A DNA stretch of 64,000 nt from Daejeonia sp002484105 (lineage in GTDB: Bacteria > Bacteroidota > Bacteroidia > Flavobacteriales > Weeksellaceae): NCBI RefSeq assembly GCF_051175565.1, contig NZ_CP195105.1, forward strand, positions 1,426,001 to 1,490,000, read 5' to 3'. The position numbers and the translations under genes were made by a program. Position 1 is the first letter of the stretch, and each line of letters begins with the position of its first letter. This document shows, piece by piece, positions 8,525 through 16,814 of the stretch. The notes beneath the pieces are model-generated. The model was not told where the DNA came from. It made no database searches and saw nothing but the letters and a program-made list of their open reading frames with translations.

Positions 8525-9658
8525 ATGAATTTCTATACCATTTTTCCCCGCACAGAAAACATCCATTTGACGAAGGACGTCGGTATGGTGCCTTTTATTC
8601 TACACAAAGAGTTTGGGTATAAATCTACTCTTGTCGGTTATCAGAATTCTGAAGATTATCCTTATTTGGAAAATGAAGTTAAGGGGCTGAATATAGATTT
8701 TATGAAGAAATCAGGAAAAGGGCGCAATTTTGATCTGTTTATATATCTGCTGAAAAATTTCCGAAAGATTGATGTTTTACAGATGTATCACTTTGAGATT
8801 GATCAACTTGATGTTATAGGTCTTTATATTATTTTGCGACGCCTTTTCTTTAAAAAATATTTTACATGGATAAAGTGTGACGGATCTAGTAGGTTTACAG
8901 ATACCAATATCCACAATATTAGATTTAAGTTTTTCAGAAAATGGGTGATGCGGCATATTAATCTATATACCGTTGAAACATCCAAAGATTTTGATATTAT
9001 CAAAAATCTCAAAGATTATCAAAATCTTCGTTTAAAATTAATGCCTAATGGATTTTATGATGACGGGCAACGCACGGATCTCACTAATATCAGAAAAGAA
9101 AAAATCATACTGACCGTTGGACGGCTTGGTACTTATCAGAAAAACACAGAGTTTCTTTTAGAAGCTTTTAGAATATTTTCTAAGAATAATGCTGACTGGA
9201 AATTGATTTTAATTGGTAGTATTGAAGATGATTTTAAAAAAAAATATCTTAATAAATTTTTTTTAACAAGTCCAGAATTAGAAAAAAGAATTGTTTTTAC
9301 AGGGGAATTGACTAGTTCTACTGAAGTTGGGAGTTATTATACAAGAGCTTCTATTTTTGTAATGACTTCAGTGTACGAAAGTTTTGCCTTAGTTGTTACG
9401 GAAGCTATTTCGAAAGGATGTTATTTATTATTATCAGATAAAATGACAATAAATGGAGATGTTATAAAAAATATCGATTTTGGTCGAGAGTTTTCATTGG
9501 ATTCACCAGATATTTTATCTGAATTTTTCCAAGATGCTGAACTTTTAGATTTTGAAACTCTAAAGAGAAATATTCAAAAATTTGCTTATGAAAAATACTA
9601 TTGGCCCAATGTATTAAGGCCAATTCATAAAGAAATTAGTAAGATATGGAATGCTTAA
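8525..9658 (+). CDS. Glycosyltransferase, GT4-like
   Basis: A 377-residue GT-B fold glycosyltransferase. The C-terminal half shows the family pattern: TVGRLGTYQKNTEFLLEAF, then FTGELTSSTEVGSYY and SIFVMTSVYESFALVVTEAI, the E-x7-E-type nucleotide-sugar site. It probably adds one sugar to the lipid-linked repeat unit in the cytoplasm; donor and acceptor cannot be read from the sequence. AT-rich. It follows the flippase by 4 bp and overlaps the next gene by 13 bp. Confidence 0.86.
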   Translation: MNFYTIFPRTENIHLTKDVGMVPFILHKEFGYKSTLVGYQNSEDYPYLENEVKGLNIDFMKKSGKGRNFDLFIYLLKNFRKIDVLQMYHFEIDQLDVIGLYIILRRLFFKKYFTWIKCDGSSRFTDTNIHNIRFKFFRKWVMRHINLYTVETSKDFDIIKNLKDYQNLRLKLMPNGFYDDGQRTDLTNIRKEKIILTVGRLGTYQKNTEFLLEAFRIFSKNNADWKLILIGSIEDDFKKKYLNKFFLTSPELEKRIVFTGELTSSTEVGSYYTRASIFVMTSVYESFALVVTEAISKGCYLLLSDKMTINGDVIKNIDFGREFSLDSPDILSEFFQDAELLDFETLKRNIQKFAYEKYYWPNVLRPIHKEISKIWNA

Positions 9659-10536
9659 AAATTCTGGTAATTTTGGTAACCTACAATTCAGAAAAGTGGA
9701 TCCGGAAGAATCTGAATTCCATTTTAGATCATGGAGGTGCACTGCTGGTGGATATCTTTGTCGTTGATAATGGCTCTTCTGACCAAACTACAACCATTAT
9801 TGAAGAAGAATATCCCGAAGTAATTCTAAAGAAATCCACAGAAAATTTGGGATTCGGTAAGGCGAACAATATCGCTTTTGATTATGCCTTGGAACATCAG
9901 TACGATTTCGTATTTCTCGTTAATCATGATGGTTGGTTACGACCTGGTTTTTGGAAAAATGTAAGTTCTGTATTGTCAAATCCTGAGTATGACCCTTTCG
10001 GATTGTTATCTCCTGTCCATTATGACTGTACAGAAAGAGATTATGATTTCGGTTTTAAAAAGTATGCAGCAGAGGCATTAAATCAGAATTCTGAAAAAGA
10101 GGTGGTCAATGTTGATATGATTAACGGAGCTTTCCTGTTCATATCAAAAAAGTGTTTAACTGATGTAAAAGGATTTGACCCGATATTCTTTTTTTATGGT
10201 GAGGATATCGACCTTTGCCTGAGAGCTAAAAAGAAGGGATATAAGATTGGTGTGATAAAAACGTCCAGTGTTGTGCATGACAGAATTGTGAAAAGAATTG
10301 ATGATAAGCGCATAAGTTTCCATTTATTTGCTAACACCATTATTCAAATTAAGAGTAAAGCAACAGAAGGGTTTTTTATTAATTTTTGCAAAGGATTATT
10401 CTCAAATATATCTAAAATGACTACAAAAACAGATGTCGGTTATAAGCCAGAGCTATATATCATGAATATTATAAAGTTGATTAAAAACTATAAAAAAATC
10501 AAAATTTCATACAAAAAATATAATAGTTCCATTTAA
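9646..10536 (+). CDS. Glycosyltransferase family 2 (rhamnosyltransferase-like)
   Basis: A 296-residue GT-A fold enzyme. It starts with ILVILVTYNSEKWIRKNL, has the nucleotide-binding DIFVVDNGSSD, an NHDGW segment in place of the usual DxD, and the acceptor-site motif FFFYGEDIDLCLRAKKKG (ED). This order matches GT2 enzymes of the rhamnosyltransferase type. Expected to act on the growing repeat unit at the cytoplasmic membrane. AT-rich; 13-bp overlap with the previous gene. Confidence 0.86.
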   Translation: MECLKILVILVTYNSEKWIRKNLNSILDHGGALLVDIFVVDNGSSDQTTTIIEEEYPEVILKKSTENLGFGKANNIAFDYALEHQYDFVFLVNHDGWLRPGFWKNVSSVLSNPEYDPFGLLSPVHYDCTERDYDFGFKKYAAEALNQNSEKEVVNVDMINGAFLFISKKCLTDVKGFDPIFFFYGEDIDLCLRAKKKGYKIGVIKTSSVVHDRIVKRIDDKRISFHLFANTIIQIKSKATEGFFINFCKGLFSNISKMTTKTDVGYKPELYIMNIIKLIKNYKKIKISYKKYNSSI

Positions 10537-10537
10537 G

Positions 10538-11152
10538 ATGATTACATTTTTAAGAACCATATTATGGAGATTGCTCGGTGTAAATTATGATTATTTTTTA
10601 ATGAAAAATGATTATACATTACTAAAGTATGATAGTTTTACCTTTAGAGGACAGGGAACTTATGACAACGGAGCCAAAGTTTGGCGATGGACAGAAGCTC
10701 CTTTGAAAATCGGGAAGTATTGTTCTATTGCGCATAATGTCAATTTTATTGTAGATGAGGGCTATCATACAAGTTCCGAAATAACCAATTATCCTTTTAT
10801 TAATAATTTAACGACTGATTCAGATTTAGTGGAGTTAAGAAATACATTTTCTCAAAAAGAAGGGATTGAAATCGGAAATGATGTCTGGATTGGCCTCAAT
10901 GCGATCATTCTACCCGGTGTAAAGATAGGAAACGGCGTTACCATTGCTGCTGGCGCAGTGGTAAACGCAGATGTTCCTGATTATGCCATTGTAGGAGGTG
11001 TTCCTGCAAAAATCATCAAAATGAAACACAAAGAAGAAATCGTCGCAACACTTAATAAAATTGCATGGTGGAATTGGAATCCAAAAATAGTGCAGAGTAG
11101 AAGAACAGATTTCTATAGGTCAATCGATCATTTTATTAAAAAATACAAATGA
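10538..11152 (+). CDS. Hexapeptide-repeat O-acetyltransferase (CatB/Vat-like)
   Basis: A 204-residue left-handed beta-helix acetyltransferase. Hexapeptide repeats are plain in IGNDVWIGLNAIILPGVKIG and NGVTIAAGAVVNADVPDYAI, followed by the VGGVPAKIIK signature of the xenobiotic/CatB branch. The conserved His of this branch is probably in DEGYHTSS. It would add acetyl groups from acetyl-CoA to a sugar of the polysaccharide. It ends with a 4-bp ATGA overlap with the next glycosyltransferase. Confidence 0.88.
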   Translation: MITFLRTILWRLLGVNYDYFLMKNDYTLLKYDSFTFRGQGTYDNGAKVWRWTEAPLKIGKYCSIAHNVNFIVDEGYHTSSEITNYPFINNLTTDSDLVELRNTFSQKEGIEIGNDVWIGLNAIILPGVKIGNGVTIAAGAVVNADVPDYAIVGGVPAKIIKMKHKEEIVATLNKIAWWNWNPKIVQSRRTDFYRSIDHFIKKYK

Positions 11153-12282
11153 AAATTCTATACTGTATTCCTTCTCTGGCGTCAAAAGGCGGAACCGAAA
11201 AGGTACTTTTGTCAAAAGCTTCATATTTAGCTGAAAATGGTCATTCCGTAACTGTTTTGATTGCTGACCAATATGGAAAAAGTATTGTATATCCTTTTTC
11301 TGACCTGGTAAAAGTAATTGATCTTAAAATAAGTGAGAAATTAGAGGGGAGAATAAAGTATATTGGTTTTTTACAGAATATTTTTACGTTAAGAAAGCTT
11401 TATACTCAGGAAATAAAAAAGATAAATCCAGATATCGTTATTGTGCCGGAAAGAGGATATGAAGATTTTGTAATTCCTTACATCCTAAAATCTATTCCTA
11501 AAATACGCGAATATCATACTTCAAAAATGGCGTCACAGTTTTTTGAAAATGAGCTTCCTTTGCTTCAAAAAAATAAGAGGAGATTAATACGATGGTTTTA
11601 TGAAAAACAATATCAGAAATATCAACAACTTGTCATTTTAACCGAAAAAGACAGACTGTTTTGGAATGATGATTATAAAATATCGGTCATTCCTAATCTC
11701 TTAGAAAGGAAGTCAGAAAATTCTGATGATATTCTTCAAAGAAAAAAAAATATTATTGCAGTGGGAAGTATGGTGGAAGACCGTAAGAATTTTTCCAGTC
11801 TAATTAAAATATGGTCTTCTATAGAAAACGATTTTCCAGATTGGAATCTTAACATATATGGTGATGGCCCTTATCGAAATAATTATGAGAAACAGATTAA
11901 GGAACTAAAACTCAACCATATTTTTCTTAAGGGGATATCTGATACTATTACAGAGGAATATTGTGATTCCCAGATTTTCGTAATGACCTCTAAAGGAGAA
12001 GGATTACCCATGGTAATTCTTGAAGCACAACAGCAGGGGCTTCCAGCTGTTGTTTATGATTGTTATTCCGGCCCCAGTGATATCTTGCAAAATAATGCAG
12101 GAGGCTTTCTGATCAAAATGAACGACGAAAAAGATTTTATTGAGAAGCTGAAAAAACTCATGATGGACGAAGGCTTACGAAAGCAAAAAAGTGAAGAGGC
12201 TAATGCTAATGCTCACCGATATTTGCCTGAAGTGATCATGCCACAATGGTTGAAATTGTTTAATAAACTTCTAGATAAATGA
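11149..12282 (+). CDS. Glycosyltransferase, GT4-like
   Basis: A 377-residue GT-B enzyme. The N-terminus KILYCIPSLASKGGTEKVLL is the acceptor-side glycine-rich loop; the donor side has VGSMVEDRKNFSSLIKIW and the VMTSKGEGLPMVILEAQQQGLP E-x7-E motif. Overlaps both neighbours by 4 bp (ATGA), so it is translated within the operon. It is related to the protein encoded at 15741-16814 (shared GG-E-VL-K-A pattern near the start), suggesting duplication within the cluster. Confidence 0.88.
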   Translation: MKILYCIPSLASKGGTEKVLLSKASYLAENGHSVTVLIADQYGKSIVYPFSDLVKVIDLKISEKLEGRIKYIGFLQNIFTLRKLYTQEIKKINPDIVIVPERGYEDFVIPYILKSIPKIREYHTSKMASQFFENELPLLQKNKRRLIRWFYEKQYQKYQQLVILTEKDRLFWNDDYKISVIPNLLERKSENSDDILQRKKNIIAVGSMVEDRKNFSSLIKIWSSIENDFPDWNLNIYGDGPYRNNYEKQIKELKLNHIFLKGISDTITEEYCDSQIFVMTSKGEGLPMVILEAQQQGLPAVVYDCYSGPSDILQNNAGGFLIKMNDEKDFIEKLKKLMMDEGLRKQKSEEANANAHRYLPEVIMPQWLKLFNKLLDK

Positions 12283-13166
12283 AATCCTCCATTCTCATCA
12301 CCACCTACAACCGGCCCACCTATCTCAAAAGAGCGGTAGAAAGTGCGCTTGCTCAGCAAACATGGTTTCCGTTTGAAGTCATTGTAGTGGATGACAATGG
12401 TTTGGGGACAACGGCACAGCAGGAAACCCAAAAGCTGTTCACCAATTTTTTCCCAGACGTACGTTACCTGCCGCTGGAAAAAAATTCCGGTGCCTGCGCA
12501 GCAAGAAATTTCGGCGCCGATGCAGCAAAAGGCGAGTACCTCTTTTTTCTGGATGATGATGATATGTACCTTCCGGGTAAAGTGTCGCAGCAGGTGGCGT
12601 ATCTGGAGCAAAACCCCGATCTGGCCGGATGCCTTGCCGCATTCCGGAGGATGGACGAAAATGGAAAAGAGATGGTAAGCGCCAGCAATTATGCTGTTGT
12701 CGGAGATTTTAAGAACTTTGTGCTCCACGGCAATTTTTTCACCCCTATGCTCTGCATCCGCAGGAAGGCTTTTGGGGAAAGCGGAGGTTTTATCAGTATT
12801 CCCCGGTTTCAGGATCGTTTTTATATGATGCATGCGCTTCAGCAGGGTCTCACCTTTGGTGTGATTCCCGATGAGCTGCATATTATGTACGAACATTCGG
12901 GCAGCCGTGTAACCCATTCTTCTATTGAAAACACCGCAGCATCCTTACAACAGATTAAAGATTATGTTGCAGATTACCGGGATGATTTTCTTCCCGGCGA
13001 ATGGCGGTTGTTTGAGCGGCATCAGCTTAATACGATGGCGGTTACAAAATATAATGCCAGCGAAAAAAAGATCCGGCAATCTGCTGTAAGAGATTACGCG
13101 CAATTGTTCTGGTCGCAACCCAATTGGAATGATTTGATGATGGTTTTTAAAAGTTTAGTGAAGTAG
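12279..13166 (+). CDS. Glycosyltransferase family 2
   Basis: A 295-residue GT-A enzyme beginning KSSILITTYNRPTYLKRAVE, with nucleotide-binding VVDDNG and the metal-binding DxD motif in EYLFFLDDDDMY. Less AT-rich than the genes before it. Its stop TAG (13164-13166) is directly followed by ATGAAATTCCTCTG, which looks like the remains of the original start of the next glycosyltransferase; the RAYT array begins 20 bp further on. Confidence 0.88.
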   Translation: MKSSILITTYNRPTYLKRAVESALAQQTWFPFEVIVVDDNGLGTTAQQETQKLFTNFFPDVRYLPLEKNSGACAARNFGADAAKGEYLFFLDDDDMYLPGKVSQQVAYLEQNPDLAGCLAAFRRMDENGKEMVSASNYAVVGDFKNFVLHGNFFTPMLCIRRKAFGESGGFISIPRFQDRFYMMHALQQGLTFGVIPDELHIMYEHSGSRVTHSSIENTAASLQQIKDYVADYRDDFLPGEWRLFERHQLNTMAVTKYNASEKKIRQSAVRDYAQLFWSQPNWNDLMMVFKSLVK

Positions 13167-13186
13167 ATGAAATTCCTCTGCATCAA
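13167..13186 (+). other. Relic of the original start of the downstream glycosyltransferase
   Basis: ATGAAATTCCTCTGCATCA resembles the first codons of the glycosyltransferase now starting at 15741 (ATGAAACTCCTCTACATCA) and abuts the upstream stop codon, as operon neighbours do. After this it runs into the first palindrome and ends after 21 codons. Inference: the array inserted at this point. Confidence 0.6.
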
Positions 13187-13340
13187 AACCTTGTCAAGGT
13201 TCCACACCTTGACAAGGTTAAGCCAAGGTTAAAGTTTACAGAACGGTTAAACTTTTTGAAAGGCAGCTCCAACTGGTCTCAAAACCTTGTCAAGGTTCCA
13301 CACCTTGACAAGGTTGATTAAATAAAAAAGAAAAAATAAT

Positions 13341-13634
13341 ATGAAACTCCTCTACATCACCAACGGCATAACCTCAAAGAGGTTGTTAAGTTTTTGGGAA
13401 GGTAGTTTCTCCAGAACCTTGTCAAGGTTCCAAACCTTGACAAGGTTAAGGTGTACAGAACGGTTAAATTTTTTGAAAGGCAGCTCCAACTGGTCTCAAA
13501 ACCTTGTCAAGGTTCCACACCTTGACAAGGTTAAGTCAAGGTTAAAGTTTACAGAACGGTTAAATTTTTTGAAAGGCAGTTGCAACTGGTCTCAGAACCT
13601 TGTCAAGGTTCCACACCTTGACAAGGTTGATTAA
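13341..13634 (+). other. Decoy open frame starting with glycosyltransferase codons (copy 1)
   Basis: The ATG at 13341 begins MKLLYITNGI, the same ten residues as the real glycosyltransferase at 15741, then diverges at a small palindrome (AACCTCAAAGAGGTT) and reads through palindromes and spacers as a repetitive peptide. Further copies start at 14432 and 15523. I do not regard these as functional proteins. Confidence 0.7.
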
Positions 13635-13656
13635 ATAAAAAAGAAAAAAGATAAAA

Positions 13657-14256
13657 ATGGACATCAGAAATACACCGATAGAACCCGACTGCTTTTATCA
13701 CCTCTACAATCGAGGTGTGAACGGAGAGGTCCTCTTCAAAACGGAGCGGAATTATCATTTTTTTCTCAGAAAGATAAAAGAGAACCTATTGTCAGTGTGC
13801 GATCTTTATGCGTATTGTTTAATGCCGAATCATTTTCATTTATTGGTGAAAATAAAATCGGAAGATGAGTTGAAGAGCCTTGTCAAGGTTCCACACCTTG
13901 ACAAGGCTAAGGAAGGACTTCACGCCCCGAAGAATATTTTTTCAAAACAGTTTTCAAAAGTCTTTAATTCGTATTCCCAGGCATACAATAAAGAAAACAA
14001 CCGGCATGGTGCTTTGATTGAATCACCCTTTAAAAGAAAACGCATAGACTCGGAAGAGTACCTGAGAAAATGTGTGGTCTATATACACCAAAATCCGAAA
14101 GGAGAAGACTTCACCAATGATCCTTATTCCTCGTACAGAGATCTGTTGGCTGGTAATGCAGCTTCCCTGGAAAAAGGAGAAGAGGTAATCCGGTGGTTCG
14201 GCGACAGAGAAAACTTTATTTTTTGTCATCAAAAAGAGGCTGAATATAAATTTTAG
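13657..14256 (+). CDS. RAYT: REP-associated tyrosine transposase, copy 1
   Basis: A 199-residue Y1_Tnp (IS200-like HUH) protein. The HUH motif is HFHLLVK at about residues 58-64, after YCLMPN; the catalytic Tyr is probably one of those in NSYSQAYNK near residue 112. The later FKRKRID and YIHQNP segments are usual in RAYTs. RAYTs bind and nick REP palindromes, and here palindromes surround the gene. The frame contains one palindrome (13877-13907) translated as LVKVPHLDK just after the HUH strand, which is unusual. The start ATG is preceded by the same palindrome plus A-rich leader as the other ATGs in the array. Confidence 0.9.
   Translation: MDIRNTPIEPDCFYHLYNRGVNGEVLFKTERNYHFFLRKIKENLLSVCDLYAYCLMPNHFHLLVKIKSEDELKSLVKVPHLDKAKEGLHAPKNIFSKQFSKVFNSYSQAYNKENNRHGALIESPFKRKRIDSEEYLRKCVVYIHQNPKGEDFTNDPYSSYRDLLAGNAASLEKGEEVIRWFGDRENFIFCHQKEAEYKF
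13877..13907 (+). repeat. Palindrome inside RAYT copy 1 coding sequence
   Basis: GCCTTGTCAAGGT-TCCAC-ACCTTGACAAGGC, in frame with the transposase, adding about 11 residues between KSEDEL and HAPKN. Its outer bases (GCC...GGC) match the dispersed version of the palindrome, and its loop (TCCAC) matches the array version. Confidence 0.9.
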
Positions 14257-14747
14257 ACTGTATTTTTGGAGATGGGTAACCTTGTCAAGGTTCCACACCT
14301 TGACAAGGTTAAGCCAAGGTTAAGGTGTACAGAACGTTTAAACTTTTTGAAAGGCAGCTCCAACTGGTCTCAGAACCTTGTCAAGGTTCCACACCTTGAC
14401 AAGGTTGATTAAATAAAAAAGAAAAAATAATATGAAACTCCTCTACATCACCAACGGCATAACCTCAAAGAGGTTGTTAAGTTTTTGGGAAGGTAGTTTC
14501 TCCAGAACCTTGTCAAGGTTCCAAACCTTGACAAGGTTAAGGTGTACAGAACGGTTAAATTTTTTGAAAGGCAGCTCCAACTGGTCTCAAAACCTTGTCA
14601 AGGTTCCACACCTTGACAAGGTTAAGTCAAGGTTAAAGTTTACAGAACGGTTAAATTTTTTGAAAGGCAGTTGCAACTGGTCTCAGAACCTTGTCAAGGT
14701 TCCACACCTTGACAAGGTTGATTAAATAAAAAAGAAAAAAGATAAAA

Positions 14748-15347
14748 ATGGACATCAGAAATACACCGATAGAACCCGACTGCTTTTATCACCTCTACAA
14801 TCGAGGTGTGAACGGAGAGGTCCTCTTCAAAACGGAGCGGAATTATCATTTTTTTCTCAGAAAGATAAAAGAGAACCTATTGTCAGTGTGCGATCTTTAT
14901 GCGTATTGTTTAATGCCGAATCATTTTCATTTATTGGTGAAAATAAAATCGGAAGATGAGTTGAAGAGCCTTGTCAAGGTTCCACACCTTGACAAGGCTA
15001 AGGAAGGACTTCACGCCCCGAAGAATATTTTTTCAAAACAGTTTTCAAAAGTCTTTAATTCGTATTCCCAGGCATACAATAAAGAAAACAACCGGCATGG
15101 TGCTTTGATTGAATCACCCTTTAAAAGAAAACGCATAGACTCGGAAGAGTACCTGAGAAAATGTGTGGTCTATATACACCAAAATCCGAAAGGAGAAGAC
15201 TTCACCAATGATCCTTATTCCTCGTACAGAGATCTGTTGGCTGGTAATGCAGCTTCCCTGGAAAAAGGAGAAGAGGTAATCCGGTGGTTCGGCGACAGAG
15301 AAAACTTTATTTTTTGTCATCAAAAAGAGGCTGAATATAAATTTTAG
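14748..15347 (+). CDS. RAYT: REP-associated tyrosine transposase, copy 2
   Basis: The encoded 199 residues are the same as in copy 1, 1091 bp upstream, including the HFHLLVK HUH motif, the NSYSQAYNK tyrosine segment and the in-frame palindrome (14968-14998). Two adjacent identical RAYT genes are unexpected because RAYTs are usually single-copy and domesticated. Both frames are intact, so both could be expressed with the polysaccharide operon. Confidence 0.9.
   Translation: MDIRNTPIEPDCFYHLYNRGVNGEVLFKTERNYHFFLRKIKENLLSVCDLYAYCLMPNHFHLLVKIKSEDELKSLVKVPHLDKAKEGLHAPKNIFSKQFSKVFNSYSQAYNKENNRHGALIESPFKRKRIDSEEYLRKCVVYIHQNPKGEDFTNDPYSSYRDLLAGNAASLEKGEEVIRWFGDRENFIFCHQKEAEYKF
14968..14998 (+). repeat. 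Palindrome inside RAYT copy 2 coding sequence
   Basis: Same 31-bp palindrome at the same codons as in copy 1 (13877-13907). Confidence 0.9.
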
Positions 15348-15740
15348 ACTGTATTTTTGGAGATGGGTAACCTTGTCAAGGTTCCACACCTTGACAAGGT
15401 TAAGCCAAGGTTAAGGTGTACAGAACGTTTAAACTTTTTGAAAGGCAGCTCCAACTGGTCTCAGAACCTTGTCAAGGTTCCACACCTTGACAAGGTTGAT
15501 TAAATAAAAAAGAAAAAATAATATGAAACTCCTCTACATCACCAACGGCATAACCTCAAAGAGGTTGTTAAGTTTTTGGGAAGGTAGTTTCTCCAGAACC
15601 TTGTCAAGGTTCCAAACCTTGACAAGGTTAAGGTGTACAGAACGTTTAAATTTTTTGAAAGGCAGCTCCAACCTGGTATCAAAACCTTGTCAAGGTTCCA
15701 CACCTTGACAAGGTTGATAAATAAAAAAAGAAAAAAGAAC

Positions 15741-16814
15741 ATGAAACTCCTCTACATCACCAACGGCATCAACGGTTCGGGAGGTCTCGAAAGAGTCTTG
15801 TCGGTGAAAGCTTCGGCTTTGGCAGACGATGGTTACGAGGTTTCCATACTGGTACTCAACGCTGCCCATGAACATCCTTTTTACCCTTTCAGTAACAAAA
15901 TTAAATGGTATTCGATTACAGTAGGAGGGAATCCGATGAAATACTGGACATCTTACAAAAGAGGAATCCAGTCGACGGTGGATGATCTTCAGCCCGATAT
16001 TATTTCGGTGTGTGATGATGGCTTAAAAGGTTTCTTTGTTCCCAGCTTTCTGAAAACAAAAGCGAAAATCATCTATGAAAGACACGCTTCCATTCAGCTC
16101 AATACAGATCAATCCCTGAAAGGGAAACTGATAAAGTTTTTCATGCAGCGGCAGGTTTCCAAATTCGATACATTTGTGGTTTTAACAAAAGGAAATATTC
16201 AGGAATGGAATCAGCCCAATGTTATTGCGATTCCCAATCCGCTGAGTTTTGAAAGTAAAACAGAAAACCCTTTAAACCAAAAAAGGATTCTTGCAGTAGG
16301 AAGTCATTCGTGGAACAAAGGTTATGATACCTTATTGGAAATCTGGAAAAATCTGGAAGATCAATTTCCGGATTGGCAGCTGGATATTTTTGGTAAAATA
16401 GATAAAAACAAGACCTTTGTAAAGAAAGCCCAGGAACTCAATTTGCAAAACGTACATTTTTACCCTCCGGTTAAAGACATCCAAAAAGAATACGAAAAGT
16501 CGTCGGTTTTAGTCTTACCTTCGCGTTCCGAAGGTTTCGGAATGGTGCTGATTGAAGCCATGGAATGTGGAGTTCCGTGTGTGGCGTTTGACTGTCCTTC
16601 TGGACCTGCAGATATTATTACAAATGAGGAAGACGGCTTCCTCATTACGCCGGAATCCATAGATGAAATGAAAGAAAAATTATCATTGCTCATAGTAAAC
16701 GAAGACTTAAGAAAAGCCATGGGACAAAATGCTAAGGAAAATGTCAAACGTTTTTCGCAAGAAGTGATCGTTCAACAGTGGGATGAATTGTTTAAAAACC
16801 TGATGAAACCATGA
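15741..16814 (+). CDS. Glycosyltransferase, GT4-like (downstream of RAYT array)
   Basis: A 357-residue GT-B enzyme starting KLLYITNGINGSGGLERVLS, with VGSHSWNKGYDTLLEIW and LPSRSEGFGMVLIEAMECGVP (E-x7-E) in the donor half. I chose ATG 15741 because the frame upstream (from 15633) only translates palindromes. The first codons occur four times upstream (13167 degenerate, 13341, 14432, 15523). The leader TTGATAAATAAAAAAAG directly follows a palindrome. Its transcription must cross the whole array unless a promoter lies within it. Confidence 0.9.
   Translation: MKLLYITNGINGSGGLERVLSVKASALADDGYEVSILVLNAAHEHPFYPFSNKIKWYSITVGGNPMKYWTSYKRGIQSTVDDLQPDIISVCDDGLKGFFVPSFLKTKAKIIYERHASIQLNTDQSLKGKLIKFFMQRQVSKFDTFVVLTKGNIQEWNQPNVIAIPNPLSFESKTENPLNQKRILAVGSHSWNKGYDTLLEIWKNLEDQFPDWQLDIFGKIDKNKTFVKKAQELNLQNVHFYPPVKDIQKEYEKSSVLVLPSRSEGFGMVLIEAMECGVPCVAFDCPSGPADIITNEEDGFLITPESIDEMKEKLSLLIVNEDLRKAMGQNAKENVKRFSQEVIVQQWDELFKNLMKP

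Larger units (their letters stand above)
13283..14373 (+). repeat. Tandem duplication, unit 1 (1091 bp)
   Basis: This unit and 14374-15464 appear identical by eye, including the RAYT gene and its inner palindrome. A third, partial unit continues to about 15643. A few substitutions separate 13187-13282 from 14278-14373, so the duplicated block begins close to the palindrome at 13283. Confidence 0.88.
14374..15464 (+). repeat. Tandem duplication, unit 2 (1091 bp)
   Basis: Second copy of the 13283-14373 unit, with the same RAYT gene, decoy start at 14432 and palindromes. The lack of visible differences points to recent duplication, plausibly by recombination between palindromes. Confidence 0.88.
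13187..15715. mobile_element. RAYT/palindrome array inside the polysaccharide cluster
   Basis: A 2.5-kb block built from 33-bp palindromes (AACCTTGTCAAGGT-TCCAC-ACCTTGACAAGGTT), 52-63-bp spacers that are themselves repeated, and two copies of a RAYT gene. Palindrome starts: 13187, 13283, 13415, 13500, 13596, 14278, 14374, 14506, 14591, 14687, 15369, 15465, 15597 and 15683, plus one inside each RAYT gene. The 13283-15464 part is a tandem duplication with a 1091-bp period. Polysaccharide genes continue on both sides in the same direction. Confidence 0.88.

Noticed and set aside
13187..15715. CRISPR-like array (33-bp repeats with 52-63-bp spacers)
   Set aside because: The repeats are perfect palindromes and the spacers are themselves repeated; no cas genes are near. 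It is a REP/RAYT array.
15633..15740. 36-residue N-terminal extension of the glycosyltransferase at 15741
   Set aside because: The extension is translated palindrome and spacer sequence; family similarity begins at MKLLYITNG.
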